Shown: positions 33,597 through 42,780, numbered from the stretch's first letter. The stretch: 64,000 nucleotides of DNA from Hymenobacter aquaticus (GCF_004765605.1 NZ_SRLC01000003.1:248001-312000), one strand, 5' to 3'. Numbers and translations are program-made. The notes: generated by a model from the sequence alone, not told the origin.

Positions 33597-36467
33597 ATGA
33601 CCGACACTGCCCAATCCCGCAAAAAGCTCTTCCTGCTCGACGCCTTTGCCCTGATTTACCGGGCCCACTTTGCCTTTAGCAAAAACCCGCGCATCAACTC
33701 CAAGGGCATGAACACCGGGGCCGTGCTGGGCTTTACCAACACGCTGGTGGAAGTGCTGCAAAAGGAAAAGCCCACCCACATCGGCGTGGCCTTCGACGCG
33801 GCCAAAAAGACCTTCCGCCACGAGCAGTTTGCCGAGTACAAGGCTCAGCGCCAGGCCATGCCCGAAGACATCGGCACGGCCATTCCCTACATCAAGAAGA
33901 TCATCGAGGCCTTCAACATCCCGATTCTGATTATGGACGGCTTCGAGGCCGACGACGTCATCGGCACCCTGGCCCAGCGGGCCGAGGAGCACGGCTTCGA
34001 GGAGGTGTACATGATGACGCCCGACAAGGACTACTGTCAGCTCGTCACCGAGAAGGTGAAAATCTACCGGCCGGCCTTCATGGGCAACTCGGCCGAGGTG
34101 CTGGACCTGGCCCACGTGCTCCAGCGCTTCGAAATTGAGCGGGTGGAGCAGGTGACCGACATCCTGGGCTTGCAGGGCGACGCTTCGGACAACATTCCCG
34201 GCATTCCCGGCATCGGCGAGAAGACCGCCAAGGCCCTGATCAAGCAGTACGGCTCGGTCGAAAACCTGATTGCCAACGTGGACCAGCTCAAGGGCAAGCA
34301 GCAGGAAAACGTGCGCAACTTCGCCGAGCAGGGCCTCATGAGCAAGGAGCTGGCTACCATTCACGTCAACGTGCCCATTCCCTTCGAGCCCGAGCAGCTC
34401 TGCTGCTCCGCGCCCGACGAGGAGAAGCTCACCGCGCTGTTCGACGAGCTGGAGTTCCGGCAGCTGGCGGCCCGGGTGCTCAAAACCAGTCCGGCCCGCA
34501 CCTCCGCTACGCCCATCAGTCCGGCCAAGGGCAAGAAAAGCCTGGTGCCGACCGGGGCTGGCCACCAGGCGTCGCTGTTTGCCGCGCCCGTGGGCATCAC
34601 CGAGTTTATCGAGGATGACAACGAAGCCGACGCGCTGCCCACCACCCGCCGCACCCTGGCCGACATGCCCCACCAGTATCACCTTATCGACACGCCCGCC
34701 CTGCGCCAGGACCTGCTCAAGTTCCTGCTGCTGCAAAAGGAAGTCAGCTTCGACACCGAAACCACCGGCCTCGACACGATGACCTCCCGCCTGGTGGGTC
34801 TCTCGTTCTGCTGGCTGCCCGGCGAGGCCTACTACGTACCCGTGCCCCACGACGACCCCGAGGCGGCCCAGGCGCTGGTCGACGAGTTTCGGCCGTTTCT
34901 GGAGCACGAGGGCATCCTTAAGATTGGCCAGAACATCAAGTACGACCTGACCATTCTGAAGCACTACGGCATCCGCATCGGCGGGCCCCTGTTCGACACC
35001 ATGCTGGCCCACTACCTGCTGGAGCCCGACATGCGCCACAACATGGACGTGCTGGCCGAAACCTACCTGCACTACACGCCCATCTCCATCATCGAGCTGA
35101 TCGGGCCCAAGGGCAAAAAGCAGAAGACGATGGCCGACATTCCGCCCGCCGAAGTCTCGGACTACGCCTGCGAGGATGCCGACGTGACCCTGCAGCTCAA
35201 GCACGTTTTCGAGCCCAAGCTGGCGGCCCTGGGCTTGCTCAAGCTGCTCAACGAGGTCGAAAACCCGCTGGTGCCGGTGCTGGCCGATGTCGAATACGAA
35301 GGCGTCCGGATTGACTCCGCCGCCATGGGTGAGTACTCGGCCGAACTGCAAGGCTACATCACCGATATCGAAAAGCAGATTTTCGCGGCGGCCGGGCAGG
35401 AGTTCAACATTGGCTCGCCCAAGCAGCTGGGCGAAATCCTGTTCGACAAGCTCCAGCTCGGGGGCGGCAAAATCAAGAAAACCAAGACCGGGCAGTACGC
35501 CACCGGCGAGGAAGTGCTCAGCGTGCTGGCCGCCGAAAACCCCGTGGCCGCCCTGATTCTGGAGCACCGCCAGCTCACCAAGCTCCGCAGCACCTACGTG
35601 GAAGCCCTGCCCCAACTCGTGTGCGAGGCCGACGGCCGCGTGCATACCTCTTTCAACCAGGCCGTGACGGCCACCGGCCGCCTGAGCAGCACCAACCCCA
35701 ACCTGCAGAACATTCCGATTCGGACCGAGAAGGGCCGGGAAATCCGCAAGGCCTTCGTGCCCCGCGACGCCGACCACGTGCTGGTAGCGGCCGACTACTC
35801 CCAAATCGAGCTGCGTATCATGGCCGACTTCTCGCAGGACGCCACCATGATTGAAGCCTTCCGCCAGGGCATCGACATTCACAGCAGCACGGCCAGCAAG
35901 GTGTTCAAGGTGCCGCTGAGCGAGGTCGACTCGGAAATGCGCCGCAAGGCCAAGACCGTCAACTTCGGCATCATCTACGGTATTTCGGCCTTCGGCCTGG
36001 CCCAGCGCCTGGGCATTGGCCGCAAGGAAGCCGTGGAAATCATCGACGCCTACTTCGAGGAGTTTCCGGCCGTGAAGCAGTTCATGGACGCCAGCATCAA
36101 CAAGGCCCGGGAGCTGGAATACGCCGAGACGCTGCTGGGCCGCCGCCGCTACCTGCGCGACATCAACTCCCGCAACGCCACGCTGCGGGGTTTCACCGAG
36201 CGCAACGCCATCAACGCCCCCATTCAGGGCACCGCCGCCGACATCATCAAGATTGCCATGATCCGCATCCACGACTGGCTGGACAAGGAAAACCTGGGCA
36301 CCCGGATGATTCTGCAGGTGCACGACGAACTGGTGTTCGACGCGCCCAAAGAGGAGGTTGACTACATCATTCCCCGCATCAAGGAGCTCATGATTGGGGC
36401 CCTGCCCCTGAGCGTGCCGATGGAAGTGGAAGTGGGCACCGGCCAGAACTGGCTGCAGGCCCACTAA
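33597..36467 (+). CDS. polA: DNA polymerase I
   Basis: 956 residues with all three PolA domains. The 5'-3' exonuclease/flap domain (1 to about 300) begins KLFLLDAFALIYRAHFAF and contains GFEADDVIGTLA and a GIPGIGEKTA helix-hairpin-helix. The 3'-5' proofreading domain (about 350-540) keeps its acidic residues in VSFDTETTGLD, GQNIKYDLTI and YACEDADVTL. The polymerase domain (about 560-956) has motif A VAADYSQIELRI, motif B RRKAKTVNFGIIYG and motif C LQVHDELVFD. It fills Okazaki-fragment and repair gaps. Length is normal for Bacteroidota PolA, and the proofreading site looks intact. It is flanked by the tandem array upstream and a terminator downstream. Confidence 0.98.
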   Translation: MTDTAQSRKKLFLLDAFALIYRAHFAFSKNPRINSKGMNTGAVLGFTNTLVEVLQKEKPTHIGVAFDAAKKTFRHEQFAEYKAQRQAMPEDIGTAIPYIKKIIEAFNIPILIMDGFEADDVIGTLAQRAEEHGFEEVYMMTPDKDYCQLVTEKVKIYRPAFMGNSAEVLDLAHVLQRFEIERVEQVTDILGLQGDASDNIPGIPGIGEKTAKALIKQYGSVENLIANVDQLKGKQQENVRNFAEQGLMSKELATIHVNVPIPFEPEQLCCSAPDEEKLTALFDELEFRQLAARVLKTSPARTSATPISPAKGKKSLVPTGAGHQASLFAAPVGITEFIEDDNEADALPTTRRTLADMPHQYHLIDTPALRQDLLKFLLLQKEVSFDTETTGLDTMTSRLVGLSFCWLPGEAYYVPVPHDDPEAAQALVDEFRPFLEHEGILKIGQNIKYDLTILKHYGIRIGGPLFDTMLAHYLLEPDMRHNMDVLAETYLHYTPISIIELIGPKGKKQKTMADIPPAEVSDYACEDADVTLQLKHVFEPKLAALGLLKLLNEVENPLVPVLADVEYEGVRIDSAAMGEYSAELQGYITDIEKQIFAAAGQEFNIGSPKQLGEILFDKLQLGGGKIKKTKTGQYATGEEVLSVLAAENPVAALILEHRQLTKLRSTYVEALPQLVCEADGRVHTSFNQAVTATGRLSSTNPNLQNIPIRTEKGREIRKAFVPRDADHVLVAADYSQIELRIMADFSQDATMIEAFRQGIDIHSSTASKVFKVPLSEVDSEMRRKAKTVNFGIIYGISAFGLAQRLGIGRKEAVEIIDAYFEEFPAVKQFMDASINKARELEYAETLLGRRRYLRDINSRNATLRGFTERNAINAPIQGTAADIIKIAMIRIHDWLDKENLGTRMILQVHDELVFDAPKEEVDYIIPRIKELMIGALPLSVPMEVEVGTGQNWLQAH

Positions 36468-36474
36468 AACTAAA

Positions 36475-36510
36475 AAGGCCGGAACCCTGAGCGGGTTCCG
36501 GCCTTTTTTT
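36475..36510. terminator. Bidirectional terminator after polA
   Basis: Perfect 13-base arms AAGGCCGGAACCC (36475-36487) and its complement (36493-36505) around a 5-base loop, with flanking A- and T-tracts. It is shared by convergent polA and the lipoprotein gene. Confidence 0.92.
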
Positions 36511-36526
36511 AGGGCGGCAAAGCAGT

Positions 36527-36988
36527 TTACTGGGCCGTGAAGGTGGTCGTCGTAACGGCCATGACGTCGGGCTGCACGATGACGTTTTTCAGCACCAGCT
36601 TCGACGACGACAGCTCCACGATGTCGGACTGGGCGGCGGCGCTGTTGCCCAGCTCCGGCGCGTTGATGTAGAGCTTGGTTTGGTCGGCATTGATGTCCCA
36701 GCTGCCCATCGCCATGGGCTCACTGTCGGGGCACACGTTTTTGCCCTCGTTTACCTGTAGCGTCTTGTTCGACTCGAACCGGATGTAGTTATCCTTCTCG
36801 CAGGCCAGCATTTCGGCGTATACGTCCTCCGTTCCGGACTGGGAGCCCGAATACGTGGTGGTAGCCGCGCTGATCTGCCAGTTCTTACCGACCAGCATAT
36901 CCTGCTTGGTTTCGGTGTTGTCTTTTTTGCAGGCGCCCAGCGCGCCGGCCAGTAATAGAGATAATGCAATAAGGGAAGAACGTTGCAT
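36527..36988 (-). CDS. Lipocalin-like lipoprotein (1)
   Basis: 153 residues with a lipoprotein signal, MQRSSLIALSLLLAGALGAC (Cys20). The mature region has the small lipocalin-like barrel pattern frequent in Bacteroidota: DMLVGKNWQISAATTTY at the start, a CEKDNYIRFESNKTLQVNEG centre and MAMGSWDINADQTKLYI then VELSSSKLVLK strands. It resembles the protein at 38203-38694, including the CxKDxxxRFE motif and a second Cys about 20 residues later, which may form a disulfide. The ligand is unknown. It is divergent from the YpdA gene. Confidence 0.8.
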   Translation of the reverse strand: MQRSSLIALSLLLAGALGACKKDNTETKQDMLVGKNWQISAATTTYSGSQSGTEDVYAEMLACEKDNYIRFESNKTLQVNEGKNVCPDSEPMAMGSWDINADQTKLYINAPELGNSAAAQSDIVELSSSKLVLKNVIVQPDVMAVTTTTFTAQ

Positions 36989-37116
36989 GCAAGTAATGGG
37001 GTTGAAAAAGTGTGGAGCAAGTTAAGGCGTTTTCTACCTAGCAACCAAGTGTTTCGGCCCGAAGGCGCCCGGTTTCTTCCAAACCATAAGTCGTGCCCGA
37101 TGGTATAGTAGCCACT

Positions 37117-38118
37117 ATGAGTGAACACACCAATTCTGCTGCTGCCGCTGCCGCCCCCGTCGATGTAGTCGTTATCGGGGCGGGCCCCGTGGGGCTGGCC
37201 TGCGCCCTGGAGGTGCAGCGCCGCGGCCTGCGCGTGGCCGTCGTCGATAAGGGGGCGCTGGTAAACTCCCTGGTCGGCTACCCCACCAACATGGAGTTCT
37301 TCTCGACGCCTGAGCTGCTCGAAATCGGGGGCTACCCCTTCCCCACCGCCCACTACAAGCCCCTGCGCGAAGACGCCCTCGACTACTACCGCCGCGTCGC
37401 GCAGTCCGAAAAACTCACGCTGCGTCTCTACGAGCGGGTGCTCCGCCTGGAAGGGGAGCCCGGCGCCTACGAGGTCGTGACGGACAAAGGCCGGCTGGCC
37501 ACGCGCTTCGTTATCATTGCCACCGGCTTTTTCGACGTGCCCAACCGCCTCGGGGTGCCGGGCGAAGAGGCGGCCCACCTGAGCTATTATTACAAGGAGC
37601 CCTACGCCCACGTGGGCCAGCATGTGGTGGTGGTCGGGGCCAAAAACTCGGCCGCCAAAGCCGCCCTGCAGCTCGTGCGGGCCGGGGCGCAGGTCACGCT
37701 CGTGGTGCGCGGCGCGGCCGTGTCCGAGTCGGTGAAATACTGGATTCGGCCCGACCTGCTCAACCGGATTGCCGAGGGCCGCATCCGGGCGCTGTTTCAC
37801 ACCACCATTCAGCGCATCGGCCCGGCCGGCGTGGAGGTCCTCACGCCCGACGGCCCCGAAACCCTGCCCGCCGACTTCATCTACGCCCTGACCGGCTACC
37901 GCCCCGACTATTCCCTGCTGGCGGCGCTGGGCGTGGCCTGCCAAGAAGACGCGGCCCGCACCCCCACCCACGATGCCGAAACCTTCGAAACCAACCGCCC
38001 GGGCGTGTACGTGGCCGGCACCGTGTGCGGCGGCCTGAATACCAGCCGCTGGTTTATCGAAAACGGGCGCCACCACGCCGCCGTCATTGCCGCCCGCATT
38101 GCGGCGTCCCAAGGATAA
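37117..38118 (+). CDS. ypdA: YpdA family putative bacillithiol disulfide reductase
   Basis: 333 residues from ATG 37117 (an in-frame start 24 bases earlier is weaker). A two-dinucleotide-fold flavoprotein: the FAD loop DVVVIGAGPVGLACALE lies near the start, and the NAD(P)H loop HVVVVGAKNSAAKAALQL near residues 170-190. YPTNMEFFSTPELLEIGGYP and the C-terminal GVYVAGTVCGGLNTSRWFIE are hallmarks of YpdA/Bdr enzymes. In Firmicutes YpdA reduces oxidised bacillithiol. Bacteroidota also make bacillithiol, so the same redox role is likely. No bacillithiol biosynthesis gene is in the window. The promoter region is shared with the divergent lipoprotein gene. Confidence 0.92.
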   Translation: MSEHTNSAAAAAAPVDVVVIGAGPVGLACALEVQRRGLRVAVVDKGALVNSLVGYPTNMEFFSTPELLEIGGYPFPTAHYKPLREDALDYYRRVAQSEKLTLRLYERVLRLEGEPGAYEVVTDKGRLATRFVIIATGFFDVPNRLGVPGEEAAHLSYYYKEPYAHVGQHVVVVGAKNSAAKAALQLVRAGAQVTLVVRGAAVSESVKYWIRPDLLNRIAEGRIRALFHTTIQRIGPAGVEVLTPDGPETLPADFIYALTGYRPDYSLLAALGVACQEDAARTPTHDAETFETNRPGVYVAGTVCGGLNTSRWFIENGRHHAAVIAARIAASQG

Positions 38119-38140
38119 AGCAAAGCGTTGCCGGCCAATA

Positions 38141-38176
38141 AAAAAAGGTGCTTCTGCTGGCAGAAGCACCTTTTTT
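38141..38176. terminator. Bidirectional terminator
   Basis: Arms AAAAAAGGTGCTTCTGC (38141-38157) and the complementary GCAGAAGCACCTTTTTT (38160-38176), 17 perfect pairs with a 2-base loop. It lies between the convergent YpdA and second lipoprotein genes. Confidence 0.92.
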
Positions 38177-38202
38177 GGTGATGCGGAGTCCTCGACCAGC
38201 CG

Positions 38203-38694
38203 CTACTTTTTGGCGTACGTGTAGGTGAAGCGGTAGTTGTCGCCATCCAGGTTTCGGGTGCCGCTCACCTTCAGCGTTTTGTCGCTCAGCTCGACGATGT
38301 TGTAGCTGCTGCTGCCCATGCCCTGCAGGGTCGTTTTCAGCACGGTTTCGTTGCTGTCGAACGACCAGGAGCCGGTGTACTGCTGCGGGCTGCTGGGGTC
38401 GCAGCGCGAAGGGCCTTCGTTCAGGGTACAGCTGCCGTTGGTTTCGAAGCGCATCAAATCGTCCTTGTCGCAGGCGTTCAGGTAGGGAAACAGGTCGGTA
38501 ACGACCTTGCCGTTATCGTCCACCAGGCCCGGGTCCACGGTTTGGGCGGTCATTACCCAGTCTTTACCCGACAGCAGTTCGGTTTTGGTCTGAGCCTTGG
38601 GGCCGGGCTCACTGTCGTTCTCTTTCTTACATGACGACACCAGGACAGTGGTGGCAAACAGGGCCAGCAGGGGGAAGCGGAAGTGCGTTTTCAT
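38203..38694 (-). CDS. Lipocalin-like lipoprotein (2)
   Basis: 163 residues with a lipoprotein signal, MKTHFRFPLLALFATTVLVSSC (Cys22). The mature part has the same order of motifs as the protein at 36527-36988: a LLSGKDWVMTAQTVDPG opening, NACDKDDLMRFETNGSCTLN in the middle, TGSWSFDSNETVLKTTL, then VELSDKTLKVSGTRN. A lipocalin-like small barrel is likely. The two genes flank ypdA and both point away from its promoter and terminator sides. Whether they work with it is unknown. Confidence 0.8.
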   Translation of the reverse strand: MKTHFRFPLLALFATTVLVSSCKKENDSEPGPKAQTKTELLSGKDWVMTAQTVDPGLVDDNGKVVTDLFPYLNACDKDDLMRFETNGSCTLNEGPSRCDPSSPQQYTGSWSFDSNETVLKTTLQGMGSSSYNIVELSDKTLKVSGTRNLDGDNYRFTYTYAKK

Positions 38695-38829
38695 AGCGCG
38701 CAGATTGGGGGTTGGGTTGGAAAATCACTCGGTTTCAGCCAGGACAATTACTTGTCCTTCAGCGTAAAACAAAGGTATAACCGCCCCTCCCCAGCCTGCA
38801 AAAAGCCCGCGTCACATGATTTAGCGACT

Positions 38830-38970
38830 ATGGCCCGAAGCAGTAACCCTCCTGTAATTATTCCTTTATTTTTCTGCATCACATTAACATGTACTCTGGA
38901 ATTGCCCTTCGCAGCGCTTCAGCGGGAGGAAGCCAACAGTACCGTCGCCCCAGAGCCCGCTACTGGTTGA
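38830..38970 (+). CDS. Possible small secreted or membrane peptide
   Basis: A 46-residue frame from ATG 38830 to TGA 38968-38970. The peptide has a hydrophobic N-terminal half (VIIPLFFCITLTCTLELPFA) and a polar tail, compatible with a small exported peptide. There is no homologue I recognise and no clear promoter or ribosome site, so it could be chance. It is the only plausible gene in the 355-base stretch 38695-39049, which otherwise holds upstream sequence for the lipoprotein and a terminator. Confidence 0.2.
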   Translation: MARSSNPPVIIPLFFCITLTCTLELPFAALQREEANSTVAPEPATG

Positions 38971-38992
38971 TACCAGACGGGCTGAAAAAGCA

Positions 38993-39022
38993 AAAAGCCT
39001 CTCCCGAACGGAAGAGGCTTTT
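38993..39022 (-). terminator. Terminator of the FadL-lipase operon
   Basis: Arms AAAAGCCTCTCCC (38993-39005) and GGAAGAGGCTTTT (39010-39022) pair at 12 of 13 positions. The A-run on the left gives a T-tract on the minus strand, 28 bases past the lipase stop. Confidence 0.85.
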
Positions 39023-39049
39023 CTTACTGGTGTAGCCCAGTGCAGTAGC

Positions 39050-40519
39050 TTACGGGAAGATAATTGCCCGGTAAGCGTTAGGGTTTACCGTCTGCAGGGT
39101 CGAACCATACTTGGTGTTAATCACCTTGATCATCTCGTTGGCAATTACGGCGTAGCCGCGGGGCGTGGGGTGCACGCCGTCCAGGGAGAACAGGTTGCCG
39201 GAAATAAAGCCTGCCGAGTTGTTGGTGCCGTTGATGGAGAAGCCATTGGCAGCAATACCGCGGAAGAAGGCGTTGGCGTCGAAAATAGCCAGGTTCTTCG
39301 CGTTAGCCTTGCTTTTCAGAGCGTCGTTGAACGCCGTGGTCCGGGCCAGGATGCCGGGCTGCTCCAGGTCGTCGAGCACGATGGTGCTGGGCATGGGGTT
39401 CTCGTTGCTGGCGCCGAAAGCCTTGGTCGTGTCAATACCGCTCAACAGGAGGAAAGTACGCAGGTCGATGGTTGGGGGCAGCGACGGCTTGGCCTGGTTG
39501 TATACGTCACGCCAGGCTTTGCCATTGTTCGTACGACCGTACAGGGCGACGTAAGGCGAGGCCGTGAGGGTAAACAGCTGCTTGCCGCTGCCGGCAGCAT
39601 CCCGGATATCGTCCCGGGCAATTACTTTGCGCGTCAGGGCAGTGCCGGTGAAGGCCGGGCCGGTGGTTACTACCACGCTGGCACCCGCGGGCAGGACAGC
39701 CCGGAAGCTCGGGCCTACCGTGGTGAAGAACGGAACGTTGGTCACGTCCGGAATCGTGGCCACGACGCCCTTGGCACCGTTGGCGGTCAGGTCGTCCAGA
39801 ATGCCATTGGCCAGGCGTGTAAAGTCGTCGACCGACGTCAGGGAGCTGGCCGCGGCCCCGGCGGTAGCATAACCCAGCACGTCGTTGTTGCCCAACCAGA
39901 ACGTGAAGAAGGTGGGGGCCGAAGCCGCTACCCGCTGCCGGTAGGTCTGGTTGCTGCCGTTGGGCGTAATCCGCTCGAAATACGAATTAAAAATGGGCGT
40001 CGGAGCCAACAGCGTACCACCATTCAGGGCCGTATTGCCAAAGTTGGGCGTCTCAATATCCGACATGCGGATACCGGGCACGCCCAGATTGTTGATAGGG
40101 TCCAGGTATTTGGCGTAGGTGAACTGCACGCCCGCCCGGGTCTGCACGCCGCCGGTAATGGCCGTCTTGTCGGTTACGCTGGCCGTAACCGGGGAGCCGG
40201 TGGCCGTGAAGCCCGTCAGACGCAGGTAGCCCGAGCCGTTCAGCTGGGCTTCCGAAAACAAGGGCTGGGTGAAGTCGCCCCCGCCGGCGGCCTTAAACTG
40301 GCTGGCCAGAATGCTGGGGTACGAGTTCAGCTGCCCTTCGCGGTACAAACCACCGTCGCTGAATCCAGCCGTCAGGGAGTTGCCCACGGCAACGTATTTG
40401 GTAAAGTCGGCCGAGCCTTTGTCGATGCCGGGGGCATCAATTTCGGGTTGGCACCCCGCCAGGGCCAAACCCAGCAGCGCTAGCGCCGGCGTCCCTTTTT
40501 TGAGCAAAAATGAGTTCAT
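39050..40519 (-). CDS. SGNH/GDSL hydrolase lipoprotein
   Basis: 489 residues: a lipoprotein signal with Cys23 (LALAGC), then an SGNH-hydrolase domain. Block I is YVAVGNSLTAGF with nucleophile Ser48. Block III is FFTFWLGNNDVLGYA (GxND). Block V is SLDGVHPTPRGYAVIAN, supplying the catalytic Asp and His near residues 445-450. It is an exported esterase or lipase, with acyl-chain preference unknown. The gene lies 21 bases after a FadL-family transporter on the same strand. This pairing is common in Bacteroidota and suggests release of fatty acids at the surface followed by uptake. Confidence 0.93.
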   Translation of the reverse strand: MNSFLLKKGTPALALLGLALAGCQPEIDAPGIDKGSADFTKYVAVGNSLTAGFSDGGLYREGQLNSYPSILASQFKAAGGGDFTQPLFSEAQLNGSGYLRLTGFTATGSPVTASVTDKTAITGGVQTRAGVQFTYAKYLDPINNLGVPGIRMSDIETPNFGNTALNGGTLLAPTPIFNSYFERITPNGSNQTYRQRVAASAPTFFTFWLGNNDVLGYATAGAAASSLTSVDDFTRLANGILDDLTANGAKGVVATIPDVTNVPFFTTVGPSFRAVLPAGASVVVTTGPAFTGTALTRKVIARDDIRDAAGSGKQLFTLTASPYVALYGRTNNGKAWRDVYNQAKPSLPPTIDLRTFLLLSGIDTTKAFGASNENPMPSTIVLDDLEQPGILARTTAFNDALKSKANAKNLAIFDANAFFRGIAANGFSINGTNNSAGFISGNLFSLDGVHPTPRGYAVIANEMIKVINTKYGSTLQTVNPNAYRAIIFP

Positions 40520-40540
40520 ATGAGTTGGTGGGAAGACGCG

Positions 40541-41836
40541 TTAGAAAGTGTAGTTGAAGCCAATACCCGGAATAACGATCCGCGTTTTGTAGGTGCCCGC
40601 AATCCGGTCGGCGGTACCGGCGGCTATCAGCTCGTCCTGGGTCTGGGTGCGCTCCTTCAGGTTGATGAACTGCGTCGACACGTCCACGCCGAAATGGTCA
40701 CTCACCTTGTAGGAAATACCGGCCGTGAGGCCCAGGCGGTCGGCGTCGGGCGTTTCGGGCGTTACGAAGCCGTCTTTCACCGGCGACATGTCATAGGAGC
40801 CACCGGCCCGCACCGTGAAGGCGTCGGTTACCTGGTACTGGCCGCCCACGCGGAAGGTGAAGGCATCCTCATACTCGCGCTTCGAGTTGCTGAAGTTGAC
40901 GCCGCCCACCTGGCCCGAAGGCGCTACCAAACCACCGGCGCCGTTGTTGCCCCGGAATTTGAAATCGAGCGACTTGTAGGCGCTCCACTGCACGTAGTTC
41001 ACGTCCACGGCCACGGTCAGCTTTTCCATGGGCATGAAGCCCACGCCCAGGCTGGTGGTAGCGGGCAGGGGCAGCGTCACGTCGAACTCGGTAGCCGTGA
41101 AGCGCGCACCCACCGAAGCCGGCACGTTGTTGAACGTCACCTCGCCCGCGTCCACGGTAGCGTCGATGCGGGAGCGGTAGCTGGCGCCGATGCTCAGCTT
41201 CTCGGTGGGCTTGTAGTAAATACCGCCGTTGAAGCCGATTTTGGTCAGGGCCTTGCCGTCCAGGGTTACGTGGCCGGGCACGCCGGGCTGGCCTTCAATC
41301 GGAATGTCCTTCTGCAGGTTCACCGCGCCGTAGGCCAGAATAACCAGGCCGCCGCCGACGCTCAGCTTGTCGGTAATGGCGTAGCTTACCGTGGGCTGCA
41401 CGAAGATGGACTTCAGGTCGATGTCGGTCAGGGAGAAACGGCCTTCCCAGCCGTTGGCGTACTGCAGCTTGCTGCCGAAGGGCGTGTAGATGGCAATACC
41501 GGCGGCAAACTTATTGTCGCTGGAGCCGAAGCCGGCAAATACGCTGAACGGAGTTACAACCGAGTTGCGCAGCTCGCGCTGCTCACCACCAAACTGCGAA
41601 CGGAAGGCGCTGCGCGCAAAGGTTGCGTTGCCCCCAATCTGCACGCCCCGCTCCCGCACCATCGCCAAAGCACCGGGGTTGTAAAACATGGCTGCCTGGT
41701 CGAGGGAGAGGCCTACCCCTACGCCGCCCATACCGTTGTTCTTTATCCCGGCCAGCGACACTTGGAAGCCACCCGCCGAAGCTGCCGTACCCGAGAGTAG
41801 CGCACCACCCGCGAGGAGTAGAGTTTTTAGATTCAT
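40541..41836 (-). CDS. OmpP1/FadL family outer membrane transporter
   Basis: 431 residues with signal peptide MNLKTLLLAGGALLSGTAAS. The FadL N-terminal hatch sequence GGFQVSLAGIKNNGMGGVGV and then DQAAMFYNPGALA follows immediately after the cleavage site. The remainder is an amphipathic beta-barrel pattern ending in a C-terminal aromatic, IPGIGFNYTF. FadL proteins carry long-chain fatty acids or other hydrophobic compounds across the outer membrane. It is first in an operon with the SGNH lipase at 39050-40519. Confidence 0.95.
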   Translation of the reverse strand: MNLKTLLLAGGALLSGTAASAGGFQVSLAGIKNNGMGGVGVGLSLDQAAMFYNPGALAMVRERGVQIGGNATFARSAFRSQFGGEQRELRNSVVTPFSVFAGFGSSDNKFAAGIAIYTPFGSKLQYANGWEGRFSLTDIDLKSIFVQPTVSYAITDKLSVGGGLVILAYGAVNLQKDIPIEGQPGVPGHVTLDGKALTKIGFNGGIYYKPTEKLSIGASYRSRIDATVDAGEVTFNNVPASVGARFTATEFDVTLPLPATTSLGVGFMPMEKLTVAVDVNYVQWSAYKSLDFKFRGNNGAGGLVAPSGQVGGVNFSNSKREYEDAFTFRVGGQYQVTDAFTVRAGGSYDMSPVKDGFVTPETPDADRLGLTAGISYKVSDHFGVDVSTQFINLKERTQTQDELIAAGTADRIAGTYKTRIVIPGIGFNYTF

Positions 41837-41964
41837 AAAAAGAAGAAAAGGGTGAGAATGTAGGTTGTTGGGACTAAATGTAGGCAGAAAAAGGAATTAG
41901 TTAGTAGGCGTGCCGACTAATTGTGCGGTGTTTTTTGCCGCTGCCAACGCGTGGAAAAAGCTAC

Positions 41965-42780
41965 TCATTCTTCCTCCTGTATCACGCGCCGGGTCTGAAG
42001 GTCGAGGCGCTGCCCGCTGACGAGCAGGTGCACCCGGAAATCCTGGGCGGCGATGGGCTCCCCGCGGCCGATGCGGCCCAGGTTGTTGCCGTGCAGCTGC
42101 TGCCCATCGACGACCATCACCACGCCGTCGCCGAACACCTCGGCTTCCTGGCCCCGGCGGATGATAATGCCCGTTTCTTCGGCCAAACCCAGCCCCAGGC
42201 ACTGCGAATGCGCCAACAGGGCGTGGGCCAGCCGCCCGAAGCGGCCCCGCTCCACGAAGTGCTGGTCGATGAGCACGTGGGGCAGCAGGCCCAGGCCGTG
42301 GTCGGTGCGGATGCCGCCCTTGCGCAGGGCCCGCCAGCCGTAGCCGGCCACCAGCATGTGCTCGGGCAAGACCGACGCGCCGGCGCTGGTGCCGGCGATG
42401 ATAAACTCGGGCTCGGTGTGGTAGAGGCGCGTAAGCTCGCGCAGAAACTCGGTGCCGTGCAGAAATTCGGTTATCATTTCCTGGTCGCCGCCGGTGAAGA
42501 AGACGAGCCGGGCCTCGCGCAGGCGGCGCAGGGAAGCGGGCTTGTCGGCCGAGTGGCGCTCGTCGATTTTGACGTGGCTGACGTTGGCACAGCCCAGCTC
42601 GCGCAGGGCCTTGGCGTAGTTGTTGGCCGTGGCCGTGGCGTCGCTGGCGGCCATGGCCAGAATCAGGATGCTGGCGTCGGGGCCGGGCAGCAGGTCGCAG
42701 AGCAGGGCCAGCAGGGCATCATCATCGCCGCCGCCGAGGGCAACGAGGGTTCCTAGCGGGGGCACGGACGGCTCAGACAT
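41965..42780 (-). CDS. cphB: Cyanophycinase (peptidase S51)
   Basis: 271 residues from ATG 42780. A longer upstream frame lacks conservation-like sequence and passes the -7 box. S51-family features: GTLVALGGGDDDALL at the N-terminus, VFFTGGDQEMI, the nucleophile elbow FIIAGTSAGASVL, and LPHVLIDQHFVERGRFGRL with its conserved His and Arg, followed by GLGLAEETGIII. Cyanophycinase hydrolyses cyanophycin to beta-Asp-Arg dipeptides. No cyanophycin synthetase or isoaspartyl dipeptidase is in the window. It may therefore scavenge external polymer, or have drifted to another peptide substrate. No signal peptide is visible, so it is predicted cytoplasmic. Confidence 0.92.
   Translation of the reverse strand: MSEPSVPPLGTLVALGGGDDDALLALLCDLLPGPDASILILAMAASDATATANNYAKALRELGCANVSHVKIDERHSADKPASLRRLREARLVFFTGGDQEMITEFLHGTEFLRELTRLYHTEPEFIIAGTSAGASVLPEHMLVAGYGWRALRKGGIRTDHGLGLLPHVLIDQHFVERGRFGRLAHALLAHSQCLGLGLAEETGIIIRRGQEAEVFGDGVVMVVDGQQLHGNNLGRIGRGEPIAAQDFRVHLLVSGQRLDLQTRRVIQEEE

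Noticed and set aside
32882..33622. Long N-terminal extension of the 206-residue hypothetical protein through the tandem array
   Set aside because: The extension contains implausible sequence beyond the heptads, and the internal ATG gives a sensible N-terminus. The open frame is explained by the lack of stops in 21-bp repeats.
33465..36464. 999-codon minus-strand open frame across polA
   Set aside because: It is antisense to an intact DNA polymerase I with all catalytic motifs, and its composition is that of an antisense artefact.
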